Assembly (NCBI GenBank): GCA_030599175.1
Contig: JAUVON010000082.1
Location: forward strand, 1 to 9,694
Reading direction: 5' to 3'
Length of the DNA stretch: 9,694 nucleotides
From: Desulfobulbaceae bacterium
GTDB lineage: Bacteria; Desulfobacterota; Desulfobulbia; Desulfobulbales; Desulfocapsaceae
Part shown: positions 1 to 6,802 of the stretch, piece by piece
How the letters are laid out: each line of letters starts with the position of its first letter
Numbering within the stretch: position 1 is the first letter of the stretch
Program-made: the position numbers and the translations under genes
The notes under the pieces: model-generated
What the model was told of the DNA's origin: nothing
The model's database searches: none
The model's input: only the letters and a program-made list of their open reading frames with translations

Positions 1-1373
1 ACATCAAAATTGATTCCACCAAAATTGAGCAGGAAAAACGACACATTGTTCTGCTTTTTCTGTTGGGCTCTCTTCTGACAATTTTCCTGACTACATTAAT
101 AGAAGCTTTTTATATTCATCGTCTTTTTGTACCGAGAATTCAAGCTGTTTCCACAGTATTAAGGAGAACTAAAACTGGTGACCTCGCCACACGGGTCTCC
201 CTGTTCGGTCCAGAAGATGAATTTCATGCCCTGATCCACCTTGTCAACAGTATGCTCAGTACGGTGTCTGAAACGATCACTACGCTGACTGATACTCAAG
301 AGGCATTGAAGACCAGTGAGGAACGCTTCAGAGAACTCAGTGATCTGTTGCCTGAAGGTGTATTCGAGCTTGATGTTAATGGCTACTTCACCTATGTGAA
401 TTTACAATTATGTGAAGTGTATCAATATAGTCGTGAAGAACTTTGTCAAAAACTTCAATTTACGGACATAGTGATTGAGGAAGATCTTCAGAGAAGTTCT
501 GAGAATTTCAAGGAACGGATAGAGGGACGACTAAATGTTTCTGCAGAATACAAGGCGCGACGCAAGGATGGTACTGTTTTGCAGGTAATGGTAAACGCCA
601 GTCCAATCGTTCAGCAAGATCAGTGCAAGGGACTGCGCGGTATCATCGTTGATCTCACGGAAAAAAATCGTCTCCAAAAGCAGTTGTGGCAGGCCCAGAA
701 AATGGAATCTATCGGCCAGCTTTCCGCATCAGTAGCACATGAGTTCGGAAATCCATTAGTGGGTATTCACTGGCTGCTGATGGATATTCAACATCTTCCT
801 AACCTGGATGAGTCCCAAAAACAGCTGGTTGCACTTGGGTTGCATGAATGTAAAAAATTGAAAAATTTAATTACGAATTTTCAGGCTTTCGCTAAACCAA
901 GTTCGGACGAAAAAAGATATTATGATATCAATCAAATATTAGATGATATTCTGTTGTTATATAAAAAGTACATCACGGATAAAAATGTTGATATTGTAAT
1001 AAATTACCAGAAGAATCTACCCCGGATACAGGTCGTCAAAGATCAGGTACATCAAGTTTTAGTAAACATTCTGATGAATGCTCTAGACGCTTTGCCCGCA
1101 GATAAAAGAAAAATATTCATTACCACTTTGCAACGAGACAGTCAGGTTCTGGTTATTATAAAGGATAACGGATGCGGTATTACAGACGAAAACCTGGATC
1201 ATATTTTCGAACCTTTTTTCAGCACTAAACCTGAGGCTAAAGGTACCGGCCTGGGCCTCTACGTATCCTATCTGATCACAAAGAACCATAATGGTAAAAT
1301 CCAGGTTGAAAGCACAAGAGGGGAAGGAACTATTTTCACAATCAGCCTTCCCGTAGAAGGCCTGGCCCTGTAG
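1..1373 (+). CDS. Membrane sensor histidine kinase (5' end outside window)
   Basis: C-terminal part of a sensor kinase. The reading frame is open from nt 3 with no stop, so the gene begins upstream; the TTG at 63 lies inside a membrane helix and is not a credible start. In order: a hydrophobic transmembrane helix (about nt 36-115), a HAMP linker ending near nt 270, a short coiled linker, a PAS domain (about nt 320-660), a HisKA dimerisation segment with phospho-accepting His at nt 738-740 in SVAHEFGNPL, and a HATPase_c domain with N-box (NILMNALDAL), G1 (DNGCGI), F-box (FEPFFSTK) and G2 (GTGLGL). All catalytic boxes are intact, so it should be an active membrane-bound autokinase. The periplasmic sensor region is not visible and the signal is unknown. 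The next gene is iorB-like, 15 nt downstream, and no response regulator follows on this strand, so its partner is elsewhere or upstream. Confidence 0.93.
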   Translation, partial: IKIDSTKIEQEKRHIVLLFLLGSLLTIFLTTLIEAFYIHRLFVPRIQAVSTVLRRTKTGDLATRVSLFGPEDEFHALIHLVNSMLSTVSETITTLTDTQEALKTSEERFRELSDLLPEGVFELDVNGYFTYVNLQLCEVYQYSREELCQKLQFTDIVIEEDLQRSSENFKERIEGRLNVSAEYKARRKDGTVLQVMVNASPIVQQDQCKGLRGIIVDLTEKNRLQKQLWQAQKMESIGQLSASVAHEFGNPLVGIHWLLMDIQHLPNLDESQKQLVALGLHECKKLKNLITNFQAFAKPSSDEKRYYDINQILDDILLLYKKYITDKNVDIVINYQKNLPRIQVVKDQVHQVLVNILMNALDALPADKRKIFITTLQRDSQVLVIIKDNGCGITDENLDHIFEPFFSTKPEAKGTGLGLYVSYLITKNHNGKIQVESTRGEGTIFTISLPVEGLAL

Positions 1374-1388
1374 AAAGAGGGATCAACC

Positions 1389-1991
1389 TTGAGATATGAT
1401 CCATATAATCTGATCATCACGGGAGTGGGCGGCCAGGGCAATGTAATATCCTCCCGCATCATAGGAAACATGCTCTCTGAAAAAGGATTCTTTGTGACCA
1501 TCGGAGAGACCTTTGGTGCATCCCAGCGAGGGGGGTCTGTGATGAGTCATTTGCGTGTTTCATCTAGGTCAACCCTGTCTCCCCAGATACCGGCTGGCAG
1601 GGCCCATATGGTTGTATCCCTGGAACCCACTGAGACATTAAGTGTGCTGAATGGCTACGGCAACCCTGAAGTCAAAGTGATCTGCAATACCAGACCGACC
1701 CATCCCATCGGCGTCATTTCAGGAAGGCTCTCCTACCCTTCCATGGAAGATATCAAGGAATGGATTAACGCCATTGCTTCGAAAAAATGGTTTTTTGACG
1801 CAACTGAAATGGCAACGGCTATTGGTGATCCGATTTTTGCAAATATCATCATGGCAGGTGCCCTGGCAGCCACAGGAGAACTACCCCTGGAGAGGGAAAC
1901 ATTTAAACAGAGCATTGCTTCAAAATTCAGTGCCGACAAAGTAATACTGAATCTTGAAGCCTTTGACCTGGGAGCCGGGATGATTACTTGA
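1389..1991 (+). CDS. iorB: IorB-like 2-oxoacid:ferredoxin oxidoreductase beta/gamma-domain subunit, TTG start
   Basis: 200-aa protein of the pyruvate/ketoisovalerate ferredoxin oxidoreductase gamma-domain family, most like the beta subunit of indolepyruvate:ferredoxin oxidoreductase. The family signature is visible: nucleotide-binding-type GVGGQG at residues 12-17 and GASQRGGSVMSHLR at 44-57. IorB normally pairs with the TPP- and FeS-containing IorA to convert aryl 2-oxoacids to aryl-acetyl-CoA, reducing ferredoxin. No iorA is in the window. The start is TTG at 1389, preceded by AGAGGG (about 1375-1380) at good spacing. The nearby ATG at 1396 is out of frame, and the first in-frame ATG would delete the GVGGQG motif. 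It lies 15 nt behind the kinase stop, so the two are probably cotranscribed. It converges with AOR. Domain assignment is firm; the exact substrate is inferred. Confidence 0.85.
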   Translation: MRYDPYNLIITGVGGQGNVISSRIIGNMLSEKGFFVTIGETFGASQRGGSVMSHLRVSSRSTLSPQIPAGRAHMVVSLEPTETLSVLNGYGNPEVKVICNTRPTHPIGVISGRLSYPSMEDIKEWINAIASKKWFFDATEMATAIGDPIFANIIMAGALAATGELPLERETFKQSIASKFSADKVILNLEAFDLGAGMIT

Positions 1992-2068
1992 TGCCATTTG
2001 GCTACAGGAGATCTCGCATGCACATACTACATTCATTACTCAGCGAACTCATAGCTGATTGACACAAT
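1992..2068. other. Convergent intergenic gap between iorB and AOR genes
   Basis: A 77-bp gap between two convergent genes. The only structure is a short inverted repeat, TCAGC (2040-2044) and GCTGA (2054-2058), with a 9-nt loop and no T-run on either side. This is too weak to call a terminator. No promoter or coding signal is seen. Confidence 0.4.
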
Positions 2069-3796
2069 CTAGAAATCCCAAAAAGTTGCCATTTCCTCGT
2101 CGGTGAAGTCGAATACAACATTGTGAGGTGGTAACGGCTCGCTATAAAAGAAATCAGGCAGTCTGTCATCTGCAGCAGTGAAGCCGGCTTTTATGTTGAA
2201 CCCACGTTCTGTTTTAAGGATAGACTGGCCCAGAGCAATCACGTCATCCATGGTCAGGCCAATGCCGAACCTTGCATTAAGAAGATCAACGAGTGCAGGG
2301 AGGCATTCCTCATTATCCAGAGCGGCAAAGGCGATAAAGAGGCACATGCCTGTGGAATCAATTGCTGCTGTGGCAATTTGAAGATCCCTGGAAAGTTGAA
2401 TCTGACCTTCTTTGGTAAGTGGATCAACATTTCCACCTACACCAAGAATGTTTGCAGTAATGGTGTAGCCCATAGTGTGGTCAGCACCCTGGGTAGAGGT
2501 GGCATAGGTAATACCAATACCTTTAATGGCCCTTGGGTCATAGGCGGGAATTGCTTGATTCTTGACCACAGGAACCCTGGTCAATCCATAGGCGCGACCG
2601 ACTGAACCTGCTCCGTTGCCAATAATTCGTCCCAGCCCTGTTCCTTTGCTCACTTCTTCCTGTAAGATTCTCAAGACACCGGCGCCATCACCAAATTCAA
2701 GCACACCTCCTTCCATGGCAACACCCATTGCCACAGAGGTCTCGATGGTATCAATGCCGATATCATCCATGATCCTGTCAGCCTCTGCGATTTGATCAAG
2801 GTTATCCACACAACAATCGGCGCCCATGGCCCATATTGACTCATACTCAAAGCCGGCGGTAAGTTTTTCCTTTTTGGTGTCATTGTATATCTGGGAGCAC
2901 TGGATAACACAGCCGGCATGGCAGTTATGTTTAACCTTTCCGTCCCGCTCAAGAATTACGTCATGCATGGTCTCTCCGGAAATCGCCTCATGCCCGTCGA
3001 ACTGCCCTTGAGTGAAGTTTCTGGTTGGCAACCCTCCAGATTCATTGATGATATTTACTAGTACATTGGTACCGTACTGCCCAAGACCCTGGGATATCGG
3101 ATGATCAATGAGTGCCTTGGCAAAGACTCTATTCGCCTCTTTGAATTTTTCAGAATCAGCAATTTCAACTTTACCTCCTTTGGGATCGATAGTTATAAAC
3201 TTGATCTTTTTAGAGCCCATAACTGCACCGAGGCCACCCCTGCCGCTTGACCTCAAATTACCATCTGGATCTTTAATGGAGATGTTGGCACTACACATTT
3301 TCATCTCACCAGCCTGACCGATTGTCAGAATGGCGGGCTTGTCTTCAAGACGATCAGCAAGGGTCTCAAGAACGGTGAAGTTGCCTTTACCAATAAGTTC
3401 AGTCTCCTCATTTATGGTAATCGATTCGGGGGTAAGGGCGAGACTGTACCAGGTGTTTTCCTTGGGTAGCCCCTCAATGATGATTGCCTTGCAGCCAGCG
3501 CGAGCGAGGAGTTGGGCGGCTGTACCACCGGCATTAGATTCTTTTATTGTACCTGTCAGGGGACTTTTGGCACCAATGGAAAGTCGACCGGAGTTGGCGG
3601 CAATTGTACCGGAAAGAAGACCGGGAGCAATTACAAGCTTATTGTTCGGCCCAAGGGGATGACATGTAGGTTCAACTTCAGCAGCAACGATTGTGGAGGT
3701 AAGTCCACGGCCGCCATGACCTGCCCAGCTTTCCGGCACATCCTCAATAGAAGTAGTGAGATCAGACATATTCACTCGGAAAATTTTATCTGCCAT
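2069..3796 (-). CDS. aor: Tungsten-type aldehyde:ferredoxin oxidoreductase
   Basis: About 575 aa, close to the usual 600 of the AOR family, which binds a tungsten (or molybdenum) bis-pterin and one 4Fe-4S cluster and oxidises aldehydes to carboxylates with ferredoxin, or runs in reverse. Visible motifs, numbered from the chosen start: RGGLGAVMGSKKIK (about 186-199), cluster cysteines in C-x3-C-x3-C spacing (292, 296, 300), the fourth cysteine in DSTGMC (485), YESIWAMG (about 318-325), DxGIDTI (about 345-351) and the HTMGY histidine (about 440). The frame stays open to a GTG at 3814, but the ATG at 3796 is preferred because AAGGAG (3804-3809) sits 7 nt before it and lies inside the longer version. 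No signal peptide is visible, so it is cytoplasmic. It follows ADH1 by about 150 bp on the same strand, suggesting an alcohol-aldehyde-acid relay. The substrate cannot be told; the C-x3-C spacing hints at a subgroup other than the archaeal AOR. Confidence 0.93.
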   Translation of the reverse strand: MADKIFRVNMSDLTTSIEDVPESWAGHGGRGLTSTIVAAEVEPTCHPLGPNNKLVIAPGLLSGTIAANSGRLSIGAKSPLTGTIKESNAGGTAAQLLARAGCKAIIIEGLPKENTWYSLALTPESITINEETELIGKGNFTVLETLADRLEDKPAILTIGQAGEMKMCSANISIKDPDGNLRSSGRGGLGAVMGSKKIKFITIDPKGGKVEIADSEKFKEANRVFAKALIDHPISQGLGQYGTNVLVNIINESGGLPTRNFTQGQFDGHEAISGETMHDVILERDGKVKHNCHAGCVIQCSQIYNDTKKEKLTAGFEYESIWAMGADCCVDNLDQIAEADRIMDDIGIDTIETSVAMGVAMEGGVLEFGDGAGVLRILQEEVSKGTGLGRIIGNGAGSVGRAYGLTRVPVVKNQAIPAYDPRAIKGIGITYATSTQGADHTMGYTITANILGVGGNVDPLTKEGQIQLSRDLQIATAAIDSTGMCLFIAFAALDNEECLPALVDLLNARFGIGLTMDDVIALGQSILKTERGFNIKAGFTAADDRLPDFFYSEPLPPHNVVFDFTDEEMATFWDF

Positions 3797-3803
3797 ATTT
3801 TGA

Positions 3804-3809
3804 CTCCTT
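3804..3809 (-). promoter_or_regulatory. Ribosome binding site fixing the AOR start
   Basis: AAGGAG on the minus strand, 7 nt before the ATG at 3796. It is the reason to prefer this ATG to the upstream GTG at 3814, whose reading would translate the Shine-Dalgarno sequence itself. Confidence 0.75.
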
Positions 3810-3894
3810 AGCACTGCATGTATTTATAATTTTGATAAAGAAATGTGATCCGATTCTTGCCGGAAATTACCCGCTTATTTCATTCCTAACCACA

Positions 3895-3924
3895 TAAAGG
3901 ACACAAGTGTTCCTGTGTCCTTTA
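3895..3924 (-). terminator. Strong hairpin between ADH1 and AOR genes (terminator-like, no T-tract)
   Basis: A perfect 11-bp inverted repeat, TAAAGGACACA (3895-3905) and TGTGTCCTTTA (3914-3924), around an 8-nt loop, starting 25 nt after the ADH1 stop. On neither strand is it followed by a run of T, so it is not a classical intrinsic terminator. As ADH1 and AOR are codirectional, it may act as a partial terminator, a 3'-end stabiliser or a processing structure that sets the ADH1:AOR ratio. The hairpin is seen directly; its function is inferred. Confidence 0.6.
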
Positions 3925-3949
3925 CGTCAGACTGCTACTGATCTATCAA

Positions 3950-5131
3950 TTACAGGGCTGCAGTGTAGATATCTTCCACATCCTGATCTGATACCATTCT
4001 CGGGTTGGTAAAACCGCAGGCATCTTTTTGTGCATTACCTCTCATAGTCTGGATATCTTCAGCTTTGACTTTCTTACCGTAACGAACACCTAACTCTATA
4101 AGTCCTGCAGGAATTCCAACATCTGCAGAAAGTTTCCTGATGGCGACGAGAGCAAGCTCTGCAGCATCACGTGGAGCAAGGCCAGTTACATTCTCACCCA
4201 TCAGTTCAGCAATTTTAATGAAACGATCAATCTTGGCGATGAGATTAAAGGCACTGACATGCGGCAGCAGGATTGCATTACATTCGCCATGGGGCAAGTC
4301 ATAAAAACCACCAAGCTGATGTGCCATTGCATGGACGTGACCAAGACTTGCATTATTAAATGCCATACCAGCAAGATACTGTGCGTAACACATACCTTCG
4401 CGGGCATCAATATCATTTCCATTTGCTACAGCGGGACGCAAATGCTTGGCGATAAGCTCAATAGCTTTTTCTGCAGCAGAGTCAGTCATTGGGGTAGCAA
4501 TGGTGGAAACATACGCCTCAACTGCATGAGTCAATGCGTCCATACCTGTGGCAGCGGTTAATGCGGGCGGCATACCCATCATCAGAAGTGGATCATCAAG
4601 TGCAACACCAGGGGTAACCCGCCAGTCAACGATGGCCATTTTAACTTTACGTTTCGTATCGGTAATGATACAGAACCTGGTCATCTCAGAAGCCGTACCG
4701 GCTGTGGTATTAACTGCAACATATGGAGGCATCGGTTTGGTGGATTGATCAACACCTTCATAATCCTGGATTGTGCCGCCGTTGGCAATTACCAGACCAA
4801 CACCCTTGCCACAATCATGTGAACTGCCCCCACCAAGGGTTATCAGGCTGTCACATTTTCCTTTATTGTAGGCCTCAACACCATCTTGTACGTTGATATC
4901 CGTCGGGTTGGGAATTGTTTCATCAAATACAACATATTTCATGCCTGCATCATCCATCAGATCAGTGATCTGCTTGGTGATACCAGCACCGGTAATACCT
5001 TTATCTGTAACAATTAACGGCTTTGTGCCACCAAGGGTCTTAATTTTTGCAGGGATTTCTTTTGCAGCACCAATACCAATCAGGGTTACACTCGGAATGA
5101 AATAACCGTAAACTTCTTCACGTATAGCCAT
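3950..5131 (-). CDS. Iron-containing alcohol dehydrogenase, DhaT / methanol-dehydrogenase type (ADH1)
   Basis: 393-aa group III (iron-activated) NAD-dependent alcohol dehydrogenase, the usual full length. It has the N-terminal Rossmann-like half with GGGSSHDCGKG (100-110), which binds NAD, and the helical C-terminal half with the metal ligands Asp198 and His202 (MDALTHAVEAY), His267 (VHAMAHQLGG) and His281 (DLPHGE). NTTAGTASEMTRFC (about 141-154) and the long C-terminal half closely resemble 1,3-propanediol dehydrogenase DhaT and the Bacillus methanol dehydrogenase, and the ADH of sulfate reducers. It should interconvert short primary alcohols (such as ethanol or propanol) and aldehydes in the cytoplasm. 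The start has AAGGAT (5141-5146) 9 nt upstream. It is the first gene behind a strong sigma-54 promoter and is followed by AOR, which could consume or supply its aldehyde. The enzyme class is secure; the substrate is not. Confidence 0.95.
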   Translation of the reverse strand: MAIREEVYGYFIPSVTLIGIGAAKEIPAKIKTLGGTKPLIVTDKGITGAGITKQITDLMDDAGMKYVVFDETIPNPTDINVQDGVEAYNKGKCDSLITLGGGSSHDCGKGVGLVIANGGTIQDYEGVDQSTKPMPPYVAVNTTAGTASEMTRFCIITDTKRKVKMAIVDWRVTPGVALDDPLLMMGMPPALTAATGMDALTHAVEAYVSTIATPMTDSAAEKAIELIAKHLRPAVANGNDIDAREGMCYAQYLAGMAFNNASLGHVHAMAHQLGGFYDLPHGECNAILLPHVSAFNLIAKIDRFIKIAELMGENVTGLAPRDAAELALVAIRKLSADVGIPAGLIELGVRYGKKVKAEDIQTMRGNAQKDACGFTNPRMVSDQDVEDIYTAAL

Positions 5132-5213
5132 AATAACACCATCCTTTTGTAATGTAGGGTTCAGGAAAATCTATCTGCCTTCACTTGGATCCATACTCTG
5201 CGCATTCTTTCTA

Positions 5214-5230
5214 ATGCAAACCCTGTGCCA
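5214..5230 (-). promoter_or_regulatory. Sigma-54 promoter of ADH1
   Basis: Minus-strand TGGCAC-AGGGT-TTGCAT. The invariant GG (-24, at 5229/5228) and GC (-12, at 5217/5216) are exactly 10 nt apart, and TGGCAC and TTGCA both match the sigma-54 consensus in full. Transcription would start near 5205, leaving about 74 nt of leader before the ADH1 ATG. Such promoters are silent without an AAA+ activator, and one is encoded next door at 5465-6802. Confidence 0.9.
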
Positions 5231-5258
5231 TTTGTATTAATACAATAATTACAAATGG
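5228..5258. repeat. Inverted repeat abutting the ADH1 sigma-54 promoter
   Basis: CCATTTGTA (5228-5236) and TACAAATGG (5250-5258) form a perfect 9-bp inverted repeat. Nested inside is a perfect 14-bp palindrome, TTGTATTAATACAA (5232-5245). The left arm overlaps the GG of the -24 element, so a protein bound here could hinder sigma-54 polymerase. It could also be AT-rich bendable DNA aiding looping. The repeat is seen; the role is inferred. Confidence 0.55.
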
Positions 5259-5386
5259 TTAGGCATTCAGCGACTGGAGGCAGGGTGGGGAAAAATGTCC
5301 ACAAGGAGAGAAAAGAAATATTTAGAAGACAGTAACAAAGCTGGGGAGATTCCCTGAAAGCCTTAGAATAGAAGCCTGCAGCCCGG

Positions 5387-5403
5387 TGAGACATTTTGAC
5401 ACA
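5387..5403. promoter_or_regulatory. Activator site (UAS) 1 of ADH1
   Basis: TGAGACATTTTGACACA, 13 of 17 matches to the window consensus TGGGTCATATTGACCCA. Its centre (5395) is 166 bp upstream of the -24 GG and 31 bp from the next site, about three helical turns. This is a typical place for a sigma-54 activator enhancer. The binding protein is inferred to be the adjacent response regulator. Confidence 0.65.
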
Positions 5404-5417
5404 TCACTTCAGCCAGA

Positions 5418-5434
5418 TGGGTCAATAGGTCTCA
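5418..5434. promoter_or_regulatory. Activator site (UAS) 2 of ADH1
   Basis: On the minus strand TGAGACCTATTGACCCA, 14 of 17 matches to the consensus; one half-site (TGACCCA) is perfect and the other is degenerate. Its centre (5426) is 197 bp upstream of the -24 GG. It pairs with the site at 5387-5403, as expected for cooperative binding of response-regulator dimers. Confidence 0.68.
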
Positions 5435-5464
5435 CTTGGATGCAGGTTTCATTTATCGGTGTAA

Positions 5465-6802
5465 TTATTGGGTTGAATAACTTGATAGTTTTCGATAGAG
5501 GGTTTTTCTACTAATCCCAAGAGAATGGGCGGTTTTTTGACGGTTTTCTTCAAAGAAATCCAACATTTTCAAGATATGTTTCTTTTCTACAGATTTCAGG
5601 GTAAGACATGCCTGACTGCTGTCTGCGCTATGGACGAGCTCACTCGGAAGGCAGCGTTCTGTAATTATATTGTTTTCGGATAAAATTATGGATCGTTCGA
5701 TGACGTTTCGGAGCTCCCGTACATTGCCGGGCCAGTTGTATTGCATCAGACAATCCATTGCACCCTGGACAATATGACAAGGGACATTGTCCGGACTCAA
5801 GGTTGTTAAAAAATAATCTACAAGCAAGGGAAGATCTTCTCTCCTTTCACTGACAGGCGGCATCTGAATATTAAAGGCATTTATTCGGTGATAAAAGGCT
5901 TCATTGAATCGGCCTTGCTCGACCTCTTCGGAAAGGTTTCTGTTTGTGGCAAATAAAAAACGAATATTGACTCGGCGCTCCTCTTTTTCCCCTACCCGTC
6001 GATAGGTCTGCGTGTCCAGAGCCCGCAACAAGGTCGCTTGCACCCCCAGGGGCAAATCACCTATCTCATCGAGGAACAAGGTGGAATCATGGGCAAAGGA
6101 CATCAAACCCTCCCTGGTCTCCGTTGCGCCGGTAAACGAGCCCCTCATATGGCCAAATAACTCACTCCTGGCAAGATCTTTCTGCAGGGTAGCACAATTC
6201 TTTATGATCATGGGATGTTGGGAACAATACGAGCGCTCGTGTATCAATCTGGCAACCACATCTTTACCAGAACCCGAGTCTCCTGTTATGAGAACGGGGA
6301 TTTTTGCTGGTGCGACCTTGTTTATCAGAAATTTAATGTCACGAATTGCTTTCGAGTTTCCTATGAATTTCGCCTCCTTTTCCTGACCGCTGTTATGGCG
6401 TAATATGTCATTTTCACGGGAGAGTAAAACTCGCTGATGAGCTTTTTCTACTATGAGTTCCAGTCGTTCCAGGTTAAAAGGCTTGCGAATAAAATCATAG
6501 GCACCCAGTTTCATAGCATCTACAGCGATATCAATATCGCCATGCCCGGTAATCATGATCACCTCAACATGGGGTATTGTATCTTTTACTTTGATCAACA
6601 AATCAAGATCGGTAGTATCAGGTAGTCGCAAATCCATGATGATCACTTCGAACCAGTTGCCGCGTACCATCATCATTGCTTCTGCCGCATTTGCTGCAAC
6701 AAAAACTTCCCGGTTATCGTTGCTTAGTTCTTTCTGCAAAAGTCTTCTGATGGGTTCTTCATCGTCTATTACAAGCACTGGATATCTTACTTTATCTTTC
6801 AT
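5465..6802 (-). CDS. Sigma-54-dependent response regulator (NtrC family)
   Basis: 445 aa with the standard three-domain plan. A receiver domain (about 7-120) has the acidic pair in VIDDEE, phospho-acceptor Asp57 (IIMDLRLPD) and the lysine in RKPF (107). An AAA+ sigma-54 interaction domain (about 145-380) has Walker A GDSGSGKD (174-181), the sigma-54-contacting loop GSFTGA (221-226), Walker B TLFLDE (241-246) and NWPGNVREL. A Fis-type helix-turn-helix lies at the C-terminus (GISRKTLYRKL). When phosphorylated it should bind enhancer DNA and drive open-complex formation by sigma-54 polymerase. The sigma-54 loop has Ser where most family members have Ala (GAFTGA), a mild change. Its ATG overlaps the kinase stop as ATGA and has no clear Shine-Dalgarno sequence, pointing to translational coupling. 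Likely targets are the ADH1 promoter and its own operon. Confidence 0.95.
   Translation of the reverse strand: MKDKVRYPVLVIDDEEPIRRLLQKELSNDNREVFVAANAAEAMMMVRGNWFEVIIMDLRLPDTTDLDLLIKVKDTIPHVEVIMITGHGDIDIAVDAMKLGAYDFIRKPFNLERLELIVEKAHQRVLLSRENDILRHNSGQEKEAKFIGNSKAIRDIKFLINKVAPAKIPVLITGDSGSGKDVVARLIHERSYCSQHPMIIKNCATLQKDLARSELFGHMRGSFTGATETREGLMSFAHDSTLFLDEIGDLPLGVQATLLRALDTQTYRRVGEKEERRVNIRFLFATNRNLSEEVEQGRFNEAFYHRINAFNIQMPPVSERREDLPLLVDYFLTTLSPDNVPCHIVQGAMDCLMQYNWPGNVRELRNVIERSIILSENNIITERCLPSELVHSADSSQACLTLKSVEKKHILKMLDFFEENRQKTAHSLGISRKTLYRKLSSYSTQ

Larger units (their letters stand above)
5132..5464. other. Control region of ADH1 (333 bp, no gene)
   Basis: Non-coding stretch between the response-regulator stop and the ADH1 start. 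It holds a sigma-54 promoter (5214-5230), an AT-rich inverted repeat touching the -24 element, and two 17-bp palindromic sites next to the response-regulator stop. Open frames across it have no start context or recognisable protein. No T-rich terminator is seen behind the response-regulator gene, so readthrough into ADH1 is possible. Confidence 0.8.

Noticed and set aside
63..65. TTG at 63 as the start of the first kinase
   Set aside because: The frame is open to the window edge and the codon is in the middle of a transmembrane helix, so the gene simply continues upstream.
2827..2843. Sixth match to the operator motif (TGGCCCATATTGACTCA, 14 of 17) inside the AOR gene
   Set aside because: It encodes the conserved ESIWAM stretch of AOR, so protein constraint explains it, and it lies about 960 bp inside the gene with no promoter nearby at enhancer distance.
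3797..3814. GTG start of AOR at 3814
   Set aside because: It would place the AAGGAG ribosome binding site within the coding sequence; the ATG at 3796 is correctly spaced behind it.
3797..3949. GG-N10-GC match on the minus strand near 3857-3875 as a separate sigma-54 promoter for AOR
   Set aside because: Only the GG, GC and one flanking base agree; the -24 and -12 hexamers are otherwise wrong and no operator copies lie upstream.
6012..6386. 124-codon plus-strand open frame, and other long antisense frames over the AOR, dehydrogenase and kinase genes
   Set aside because: They lie opposite strongly conserved coding sequence and show no domain or start signal of their own.
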